Source: Chloroflexota bacterium
GTDB lineage: Bacteria > Chloroflexota > Limnocylindria > Limnocylindrales > Limnocylindraceae
NCBI GenBank assembly: GCA_947483025.1
Contig: CANKMK010000036.1
Span: 1 to 6,409 of the forward strand
DNA length: 6,409 nucleotides
Direction: 5' to 3'
The notes under the pieces were generated by a model. The model saw nothing but the letters and a program-made list of their open reading frames with translations. It ran no database searches and was not told the origin of the DNA. The position numbers were made by a program, and so were the translations under genes. Position 1 is the first letter of the stretch. Every line of letters starts with the position of its first letter. Positions 1 to 5,435 of this stretch are shown piece after piece.

Positions 1-221
1 CCGTTGGGCCCAATCACTGCAACGGACTCACCCGCCTCAACACGAAAATCAACCTCGCGCAGTGCCCAGAACTTACCGCTCTGCGAGTGGCGTCCGTCGC
101 GTAGCACCGTATCGCGCAGCTTGCGCTTCTTGCTGAGTCGCAGGTCGTACTGCACCCCAAGGCCCGAAAGCAGGATTGGCGGCGGCGCAGCGTGCACGCG
201 GGAGCTCTTTCGTTGTGCCAT
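1..221 (-). CDS. ABC transporter ATP-binding protein, TagH/Wzt-like (partial, N-terminus only)
   Basis: This is the first 73 codons of a gene running off the left edge. It reads MAQRKSSRVH at the start and ends in VAVIGPNG, the beginning of a Walker A P-loop, so the catalytic core lies outside the window. A segment of about 30 residues with many basic positions precedes FWALREVDFRVEAGE. That layout (a short aromatic strand, a basic linker, then the fwALkdVsF strand) is typical of ATPases that power polysaccharide or teichoic-acid export (TagH, Wzt, RfbB/E). The ATG directly abuts the stop of the upstream permease gene with no spacer. A GAAGG at 230-234 (minus strand), inside the end of the permease gene, lies at a good distance to serve as its ribosome binding site, so the two are almost certainly co-transcribed. 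By family it would hydrolyse ATP on the cytoplasmic face to drive the partner permease. The substrate cannot be told from this fragment. Confidence 0.88.
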   Translation of the reverse strand, partial: MAQRKSSRVHAAPPPILLSGLGVQYDLRLSKKRKLRDTVLRDGRHSQSGKFWALREVDFRVEAGESVAVIGPN

Positions 222-1076
222 CTAGAGCACCTTCACAAAGAGTGGGGAGACGCGTCGGAAGAAGTAGACCGAGAGCAGGGTGGCCGGAATTGAGGCGAGG
301 GCGAGGATGCCGAGTGCCCCCCACTCCGGGGAGCGACCGTAGTAGAGCGCATCGCGATAGCCCGTAAAGATCCAGGTAAATGGATTGATGTCAACGAAGA
401 AGCCGAACCACGGGTGTCGATCGCCGATCGCACGGAGTGTTTCGATCGGGAAGAGCGCAGGCGAGAGATAGAACCAGATGCGTAGACCATGTGGGATGAA
501 GTTTGAGATGTCGCGGAAGAACACGGCGACCGCACTGAGCGTAATCACTGCGGGAATGGTCCAAAGGAACTGCACCACCGCAACGGGAAGAACCGCAAGG
601 GCCCAGGGGGTGAGTCGATCGGGGTAGAGCAGGTAGAGCGCCGCGAGCGGCACGAGGGCGAAGAGGAAGTTTCCGACGCTTGCAAGCACCGAAGAGGCTG
701 GAAGAACGAGGTGCGGGAAGGCAATCTGGCGCATGACCTGCTCGCGACCGCGTACCGAGGTCGTGGCAGAGGCGAGCGCAGCGGTGAACCACTTCCAGGG
801 AAGGATCGCGGAGCCCAGGAAGAGGAGGACCGCTGGTTGGGCCTGCTGGAAGATGACGGCGACCAGGAGGAAGTAGACAAAGAGCTGGAGGGCGGGGTCA
901 AGGAACCACCAAATGTTGCCGAGCAGAGAGTTGGTCCCCTTGTTTCGGACCTCGGAGATCGTCAGGTACCAAACGAGCCGGCGGCGCTCCACAAGGGAGG
1001 TAAGGCTTTCGAGGATGGTGCCGATGCTCCCTCGGCGCGGCCTGCCGACGGTCAGTTCCGTGCTGTGGGTCGTCAT
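222..1076 (-). CDS. ABC-2 type permease of a polysaccharide/teichoic-acid exporter (TagG/Wzm-like)
   Basis: This 284-residue integral membrane protein has the usual length for the TagG/Wzm/RfbD permeases. After a ~34-residue cytoplasmic N-terminus comes an amphipathic WYLTISEVRNKGTNSLLG segment (36-53). Hydrophobic spans follow at about 61-79, 82-102, 127-151, 157-187 and 251-273, with a shorter one near 199-210. Family hallmarks are the WWFLDPALQL entry to span 1, FFRDISNFIPHGLRIWFYLS (187-206), the P210-I-E loop and DINPFTW (229-235). Members pair as dimers with a TagH/Wzt ATPase to move undecaprenyl-linked glycans across the cytoplasmic membrane. The ATPase gene follows immediately, which supports this assignment. 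No Shine-Dalgarno sequence precedes the ATG, but an extended -10-like box lies 9 bases upstream, so the message may be nearly leaderless. The glycan exported is unknown; an LCP transferase gene about 4.4 kb away would suit a wall-attached polymer. Confidence 0.93.
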   Translation of the reverse strand: MTTHSTELTVGRPRRGSIGTILESLTSLVERRRLVWYLTISEVRNKGTNSLLGNIWWFLDPALQLFVYFLLVAVIFQQAQPAVLLFLGSAILPWKWFTAALASATTSVRGREQVMRQIAFPHLVLPASSVLASVGNFLFALVPLAALYLLYPDRLTPWALAVLPVAVVQFLWTIPAVITLSAVAVFFRDISNFIPHGLRIWFYLSPALFPIETLRAIGDRHPWFGFFVDINPFTWIFTGYRDALYYGRSPEWGALGILALASIPATLLSVYFFRRVSPLFVKVL

Positions 1077-1085
1077 GAGAGGGCG

Positions 1086-1091
1086 AGAATA
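1086..1091 (-). promoter_or_regulatory. Candidate extended -10 box for the permease/ATPase genes
   Basis: On the minus strand this reads TGC-TATTCT: an extended -10 TGn motif followed by a hexamer matching TATAAT at 4 of 6 positions. The box ends 9 bases before the permease ATG. Initiation at the usual distance would fall within a few bases of the start codon and give an almost leaderless mRNA, which fits the lack of a Shine-Dalgarno sequence. No -35 match is visible. This is prediction only. Confidence 0.3.
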
Positions 1092-1094
1092 GCA

Positions 1095-1128
1095 CCCGTC
1101 CCCCCTATACTGCCCCTAACCAGGCCCC
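1095..1128 (-). other. Potential G-quadruplex (minus strand) in the divergent promoter
   Basis: The plus strand carries four C-runs, of lengths 3, 6, 4 and 4, at 1095-1097, 1100-1105, 1113-1116 and 1125-1128. The minus strand therefore has four G-runs separated by loops of 2, 7 and 8 bases. The strict quadruplex rule allows loops of up to 7, so this is a borderline match. The candidate plus-strand -10 box (1106-1111) sits inside one loop. Chance in GC-rich DNA is a real alternative. Confidence 0.35.
1106..1111 (+). promoter_or_regulatory. Candidate -10 box (TATACT) for the PPIase-mazG-rph-rdgB operon
   Basis: TATACT matches the bacterial TATAAT consensus at 5 of 6 positions and lies 39 bases before the PPIase ATG. 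That leaves a leader of roughly 30 bases containing a strong ribosome binding site. At 17-18 bases upstream (about 1082-1088) there is only GC-rich sequence with no -35 match, so the promoter may be weak, activator-dependent or served by another sigma factor. Confidence 0.4.
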
Positions 1129-1134
1129 GACTGA

Positions 1135-1140
1135 AGGAGG
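1135..1140 (+). promoter_or_regulatory. Strong Shine-Dalgarno site of the PPIase gene
   Basis: AGGAGG, within AAGGAGGATCA, closely matches the complement of the 16S rRNA 3' end. It sits 10 bases before the ATG at 1151, slightly longer than optimal. It supports that ATG as the true start and marks the first gene of the operon as efficiently translated. The two GTG-started genes downstream have no such site at normal spacing. Confidence 0.75.
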
Positions 1141-1150
1141 ATCACTGAGC

Positions 1151-2890
1151 ATGAACCCGATCGCACGCCTACGCGCCCGAGCCGCCGCCCGATATCAGGC
1201 CGCCGACAAAACGGCGCTCACCAACCTCTCATTTGTCGTGGCGATCGCTCTCGCGGGAGCACTCCTCGTTGGCGTTGCCGGCTACTCCGTCTATGACAGC
1301 ACATGGGCGCCCGCCGTTGAAGTCAACAGCGCCTCCATCAATAAGGCGGAGGCGAAGGCGCGCGCTGAAGTCACCGCGTTCCAGATCGCCCTCCAGGGTT
1401 CACGCATTCGCGCCCGCGTTGCCGCTGGCACCATGACGAACAGTGCCGGTGATGCCGCCCTTCAGGCGCTCAACGAGCAGGCACAGGCGATCAGCAACCA
1501 GGTCACCACCGATATGGTCGACACACTTCTTATTCGTGACCTCGCCGCAGCAAACGGCATCACCCCTGACCCAGCCGTGTTCGCCACTGAATGGGCGAAA
1601 GAGACGACGCTCCCAGAGCTACGACTCTTCCGCCGCATCAGCATCGACGCTGCCGATAATCCGACAACGAAGAGCCCGACCGCTGCCACACGAGCCGCGG
1701 CGAAGGCGAAGGCTGAGGCGATCCTTGCTGAGATCAAGGCGGGCGGCGACTTCGCCACGATTGCGAAGCGAGATTCAGACGACTCCTTTGCGGAACTAGG
1801 CGGGCTTGTTGGTTGGACCACGCGAGCGGAAGACCCGGCTGAAGACCTCGGCTACGACGCCGCTTGGGCCCTGGTTCCAACAGCCGATGGCGCCACCCTA
1901 CCTATCACCGATGTGATTGCCCGTTCAGAAGACCAGTTCGTCATCTTCCGCCTGGAGAAGTCCCAGGCCGCGAAGCTCGATCCAGATTTCGAGAAGCAGG
2001 TCAGCGACGCTGGGATCGATCGCGGGCTCTACGAGCGCATGACCGAAGAGCGCGCCTTGAAGACCGCTCTGAGTGACAAGATCACCACGCAGCTACTCGC
2101 CGGCCCTGTAGAGCAGCGCGAGGTCAGCTACGTCGCGGCAACCATTCCTGAGAAGGATGTTGAGCAAGTGCAGGTCAGCCACGTTCTCTTTAGTCCAAAG
2201 GACGATCCAAACACAGCAGGCGACCTCGAAGCTACCGATCCGGCATGGGCCGCCGCCGAGAAAGAGGCGAACGACCTTGTTGCCCGCCTGAAGAGCGGTT
2301 CCAGCTTTGAGACCGAGGCGAAGAAGAGCGACGATAAGACCTCTGGCGCCGACGGTGGACTCTTGGCATGGGCACCGAAGGGGACCTACGTTCCAGAGTT
2401 CGACACGGCAATTTGGGCCGACGGAGTAAAGCGCAACGACATCCTTGGGCCAATCAAGACCCAGTTCGGGTATCACGTGATCAAGTTCGATGCGCGACGC
2501 CCTTCGTTGAAGGATCGCCTCGACGAGCTCGCAACATCACTCGCCGCCGCAGGTGTCGACTTCGAAGAGGCCGCCACCACCGCGACGAACACCATCGAAG
2601 AGCTCACCTTTGCGAGCCCAGGCTTTGTGCCGAAGTACACCGTCAACCCAACGCTTGGCACCGTGGTGTGGGGCCTGAAGGCTGGCGGCACGAGCGCCGT
2701 TGTCGAAAGCTCCAATACCTACCTCATCGTGCATGTTGATGGAATCGAGACACGAGAGTTGACCGCAGAGCAGACCAAGGGAATCAAGGCGAGCGGCTTC
2801 TCAATTTGGCTCGACCTCTATCGCTCCGCGGCGCGCGTAGCGATTGACGGCGCCGTGGTGCAGGAGGCTGGGGCTTCGCCAACTCCGTGA
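1151..2890 (+). CDS. Membrane-anchored peptidyl-prolyl cis-trans isomerase, SurA/PrsA-like, two parvulin domains
   Basis: This 579-residue protein is predicted to act outside the cytoplasmic membrane as a foldase/chaperone for exported proteins. After a basic N-terminus, one hydrophobic segment (about 26-46) serves as signal peptide or anchor. There is no lipobox, and the protein has no cysteine at all, so it is not a PrsA-type lipoprotein. Residues ~53-155 form a helical SurA-N-like chaperone region beginning with AVEVNSASINKAEA. A degenerate parvulin domain spans ~157-268: GDFATIAKRDSDD and GGLVGW (217-222) are kept, but both family histidines are missing. A canonical parvulin domain spans ~338-447, with QVSHVLFS (H344), GGLLAW (402-407), VPEFDTA and FGYHVIKF (H442). 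An Asp/Pro-rich loop (~349-366) interrupts its start. A further ~130 residues follow and end in ASPTP. A helper role for envelope proteins is inferred. Confidence 0.9.
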   Translation: MNPIARLRARAAARYQAADKTALTNLSFVVAIALAGALLVGVAGYSVYDSTWAPAVEVNSASINKAEAKARAEVTAFQIALQGSRIRARVAAGTMTNSAGDAALQALNEQAQAISNQVTTDMVDTLLIRDLAAANGITPDPAVFATEWAKETTLPELRLFRRISIDAADNPTTKSPTAATRAAAKAKAEAILAEIKAGGDFATIAKRDSDDSFAELGGLVGWTTRAEDPAEDLGYDAAWALVPTADGATLPITDVIARSEDQFVIFRLEKSQAAKLDPDFEKQVSDAGIDRGLYERMTEERALKTALSDKITTQLLAGPVEQREVSYVAATIPEKDVEQVQVSHVLFSPKDDPNTAGDLEATDPAWAAAEKEANDLVARLKSGSSFETEAKKSDDKTSGADGGLLAWAPKGTYVPEFDTAIWADGVKRNDILGPIKTQFGYHVIKFDARRPSLKDRLDELATSLAAAGVDFEEAATTATNTIEELTFASPGFVPKYTVNPTLGTVVWGLKAGGTSAVVESSNTYLIVHVDGIETRELTAEQTKGIKASGFSIWLDLYRSAARVAIDGAVVQEAGASPTP

Positions 2891-4116
2891 CCGCAACGGG
2901 GTTCAACGGATCGCTCGACGCACTCATCAGCGCCGCACAAGGTGCGGATGCGAGCCTGAATCCGGCCAACGGCATCACCATCGTTGCCCTGAGCCAATGC
3001 GGCGCCACCGCAATCGATACCGCCCGACCGCTGATCGTGCTCCTTGACACAGCACCAAACGAGACACAACTACCGGGCCGGCTCGGCGTGGGCTGGGAGT
3101 TGCTCACGCGCCTCTACGGCGCCGAACGATCAGTAACGCTTCTGCCGGGCGGCAGCGCCAGCACGGTCGCCGCCTGCAGCACTGGCGGTGCAGCTGAGAG
3201 TCAAGCCATCTACGTTGCTGGGCTCACGCCGCTCGACGCACTCGCGACACCGTGGACAATGCCGTGGCTCAGCGCGCGACTGCGCGCACCCGACGGCTGC
3301 CCGTGGGATCGCGAGCAGACCCACTCCTCACTGGCGAAGCACCTCATTGAAGAGGCCTGGGAACTGCACGACGCAATTGCGGCGCTCGAGTCCGCAAGCG
3401 AAGCGGAGCGGCCACGGGCAACGGCCGACCTTGCCGAAGAGCTTGGCGACGTGCTCCTGCAGGTGGTGCTGCACTCCCAGATCGCGCAGGAGCGCGGCGA
3501 CTTCGATCTTGCCGATGTGCAAGATGGGCTCGTGCGCAAGATCGTGCGCCGGCACCCACACGTCTTCGGTGACGCGAGCGCGGCGACGACGCGCGACGTG
3601 CAGCGCAACTGGGAGGCGATCAAGGCGGGCGAACGTGCCGCAGCCGGCGAAGGCGAAAAGCCGAAGGGCGCCCTTGATGGGGTGAGCCGCGGACTCCCGG
3701 CCCTCTCAGCGAGCCGCGAACTGCAAGACCGCGCCAGCGCCGTTGGATACGACTGGCCAACCCTCGACGGTGTGCGGGCAAAGATCAGCGAAGAGTTGGC
3801 AGAGCTCGACGAGGCGCTCGCTGAGGCGGGGCACCCCGACCAGATCACCAGCACCCAAGCGTCAAGCGTTGCGGCGCTGGCGCACGCGCAAGAGGAGCTC
3901 GGCGACGTGCTCGCCGTCATCGTGAACCTCGGTCGCCGGAGCGGCATTGACGCTGAGGCGGCACTCCGCGGAGCCAACGATAAGTTCCGACGCCGCTTCG
4001 GCGACGTTGAGCGTCGCGCCGCTACTCGCGGAATCTCGCTAAAAGATGCAGACTTCACCACATTAGATGCGCTCTGGGATGAGGCAAAAGCCGCCGAGCG
4101 CGAAGCGAAAGGGTAG
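2887..4116 (+). CDS. mazG: MazG nucleoside triphosphate pyrophosphohydrolase with truncated methylase-like N-terminal domain
   Basis: MazG converts NTPs/dNTPs to NMPs and pyrophosphate, limiting aberrant nucleotides. Residues ~126-409 hold both MazG repeats of the E. coli-type enzyme. Repeat 1 starts at LRAPDGCPWDREQTH and has the metal motif E155-E156-x-x-E159 with E185-x-x-D188, then RRHPHVFGD. Repeat 2 has E302-E303-x-x-E306 and E337-x-x-D340. Both metal sites look intact. The protein is about 145 residues longer than E. coli MazG. Its N-terminal ~120 residues (DTARPLIVLLD, RSVTLLPGG, AIYVAGLTPLDAL) resemble the C-terminal half of the tetrapyrrole methylase domain fused to MazG in YabN-type proteins, with no SAM-binding GxGPGD half. 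The GTG start overlaps the PPIase stop in GTGA, implying translational coupling. The nearest AGGAGG (2862-2867) is too far upstream for normal use, and no Met occurs in frame before residue 125. The MazG call is firm; the N-terminal reading is inference. Confidence 0.93.
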   Translation: MTATGFNGSLDALISAAQGADASLNPANGITIVALSQCGATAIDTARPLIVLLDTAPNETQLPGRLGVGWELLTRLYGAERSVTLLPGGSASTVAACSTGGAAESQAIYVAGLTPLDALATPWTMPWLSARLRAPDGCPWDREQTHSSLAKHLIEEAWELHDAIAALESASEAERPRATADLAEELGDVLLQVVLHSQIAQERGDFDLADVQDGLVRKIVRRHPHVFGDASAATTRDVQRNWEAIKAGERAAAGEGEKPKGALDGVSRGLPALSASRELQDRASAVGYDWPTLDGVRAKISEELAELDEALAEAGHPDQITSTQASSVAALAHAQEELGDVLAVIVNLGRRSGIDAEAALRGANDKFRRRFGDVERRAATRGISLKDADFTTLDALWDEAKAAEREAKG

Positions 4117-4122
4117 GGAACC

Positions 4123-4836
4123 ATGAGCAAGGCACGAGCTGACGGGCGCGCCGTAGATCAACTCCGCGATCTAAAGATCGAACTCGGCGTCCAGAAGTGG
4201 GCTGAAGGATCCGCCATCATCTCGATCGGCAATACCGTCGTGATCTGCTCCGCCTCCATCGAAGAGCGCGTGCCGCCACACCTTCGCGGCAAGGGGACCG
4301 GCTGGGTCACCGCCGAGTACAGCATGCTGCCGCGTGCCACCAACACGCGCTCCGACCGCGAGGCGGTCCGCGGCAAGCTCGGTGGCCGCACCCATGAGAT
4401 TCAGCGCCTCATTGGCCGTGCCCTGCGCCAGTCTGTTGACCTCACCAAGCTTGGTGAGCGATCGATTCTGATCGACTGCGATGTGCTCGTTGCCGATGGT
4501 GGTACCCGCTGCGCCAGCATCACCGGTGGCTGGATCGCTCTGGCCCTCGCCATGCGCGCCAAGAAGCTCGAGGCGCACTTGGTGCGCAACGTTGCGGCCG
4601 TTTCGGTTGGCATCGTTGACGGCCAGGCCGTGCTCGACCTGCCGTACGAGGAGGACAGCCGTGCCGATGTCGACCTGAACGTGGTCGCTACCGACGCTGG
4701 TCACTATGTAGAGCTGCAGGGAACAGCGGAGCAGGATCCGTTCCATCGCACCGCCCTCGATGAGATGTTGAAGCTCGCCGACGCTGGGATCGCCGACCTC
4801 ATCACGTTCCAGCGCGACACCCTCGCTCGAGCGTGA
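4123..4836 (+). CDS. rph: Ribonuclease PH
   Basis: RNase PH is a phosphate-dependent 3'-5' exoribonuclease that trims tRNA precursors and other RNAs, releasing nucleoside diphosphates; it works as a hexameric ring in the cytoplasm. At 237 residues it is full length (E. coli about 238) and alignable end to end from memory. Visible landmarks are [45 protein letters not shown], the [16 protein letters not shown] helix with its phosphate-site arginine (R89), [12 protein letters not shown] (the GGTR phosphate loop, 126-129), [10 protein letters not shown], and [12 protein letters not shown] with the two catalytic-site aspartates D178 and D184. The ATG follows the mazG stop after 6 bases; AAAGGG at 4108-4113 gives a plausible ribosome binding site. 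Linkage of rph to an rdgB homologue downstream is also known from Bacillus. Nothing in the sequence suggests loss of activity. Confidence 0.97.
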   Translation: MSKARADGRAVDQLRDLKIELGVQKWAEGSAIISIGNTVVICSASIEERVPPHLRGKGTGWVTAEYSMLPRATNTRSDREAVRGKLGGRTHEIQRLIGRALRQSVDLTKLGERSILIDCDVLVADGGTRCASITGGWIALALAMRAKKLEAHLVRNVAAVSVGIVDGQAVLDLPYEEDSRADVDLNVVATDAGHYVELQGTAEQDPFHRTALDEMLKLADAGIADLITFQRDTLARA

Positions 4837-5435
4837 TCGCGCCGCGACGGCGGCTCCTTGTCGCTACCGGCTCCGCACATAAGCTGATCGAGTTGCAGCG
4901 TCTCTTTGGCGATCTGCCGATTGACCTGGTGACGCTGCGCGACCTTGGTATCACCGACGAGGCGCCCGAGGACGGCGCGACATTCGAAGAGAACGCGCTA
5001 CAGAAGGCTCGTTGGTATGCAACGGCTTCGGGCGAGTGGACGCTCGCCGATGACTCTGGTCTTGAGGTAGCGGCGCTGAACGGTGCCCCTGGCGTCTACA
5101 CGCGTCGCTACGCCGGAGCGAACGCCACCGACGTACAGAACTACGAGAAGCTCCTCGCCGCAACAGTGGGTGTTGCCGACCGATCGGCGCGCTTTGTCTG
5201 CACCATGGCGCTGATCGACCCCGCCAACGGCTCAGAGCGCACCTTCCGTGGCGAGTGCCCTGGAGCTCTTACGACAGCACCACGAGGGGAGTTCGGCTTC
5301 GGCTACGACCCGATCTTCGAGGTGGATGGCCGGACGATGGCGGAACGTGCACCTGCAGAGAAAGATGCGTTGAGCCACCGCGGTCGCGCCGCCGCCCTCG
5401 TTGCTGCTGCGCTCAGGAGTGAGCTGCAGCCTTAG
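4833..5435 (+). CDS. rdgB: RdgB/HAM1 family XTP/dITP pyrophosphatase
   Basis: This 200-residue house-cleaning enzyme hydrolyses XTP, dITP and ITP to monophosphates and pyrophosphate, keeping deaminated purines out of DNA and RNA. Family landmarks appear in order: [14 protein letters not shown] (substrate/phosphate loop, K17), [13 protein letters not shown] (E53), [20 protein letters not shown] with the DDSG catalytic aspartates (73-74), [45 protein letters not shown] with the SHR motif (181-183). Length is normal. The usual asparagine of the T-x-N-x-x-K loop is serine here (S14), a variant I believe occurs elsewhere in the family. GTG at 4833 overlaps the rph stop as GTGA. No Shine-Dalgarno is visible, so translation likely depends on ribosomes finishing rph. 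The gene's end interlocks with the convergent LCP gene. Together with mazG it gives the operon two NTP-sanitising activities. Confidence 0.96.
   Translation: MIAPRRRLLVATGSAHKLIELQRLFGDLPIDLVTLRDLGITDEAPEDGATFEENALQKARWYATASGEWTLADDSGLEVAALNGAPGVYTRRYAGANATDVQNYEKLLAATVGVADRSARFVCTMALIDPANGSERTFRGECPGALTTAPRGEFGFGYDPIFEVDGRTMAERAPAEKDALSHRGRAAALVAAALRSELQP

Larger units (their letters stand above)
1077..1150. promoter_or_regulatory. Divergent intergenic promoter region
   Basis: These 74 bases are the only substantial non-coding sequence in the window. They separate the minus-strand exporter genes from the plus-strand PPIase operon, so promoters for both should lie here. Candidate -10 boxes exist on each strand (1086-1091 minus, 1106-1111 plus), only 14 bases apart. 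Neither has a convincing TTGACA-like -35. Transcription in the two directions may therefore compete or be regulated together. No clear inverted-repeat operator was seen. Confidence 0.7.

Noticed and set aside
418..460. Cluster of CGATCG palindromes, considered as a HIP1-like or uptake-sequence repeat
   Set aside because: They fall inside permease codons. CGATCG occurs at scattered sites through the window at a level that GC-rich codon use could explain, and no longer consensus surrounds them.
711..1148. A 145-codon plus-strand frame opposite the permease and running into the promoter region
   Set aside because: It is charged, low-complexity and without motifs. The opposite strand has clear membrane spans and ABC-2 motifs, and this frame would run over the PPIase ribosome binding site.
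3210..4130. A 306-codon open frame on the minus strand opposite mazG
   Set aside because: Its translation is Ser/Arg/Ala-rich with no recognisable motif, and it lies fully antisense to a gene with clear MazG motifs. Long antisense frames are expected opposite GC-rich coding sequence.
4171..4746. A 191-codon minus-strand frame opposite rph
   Set aside because: It overlaps the highly conserved RNase PH gene, has no motif of its own and has no ribosome binding site; it is a shadow frame.
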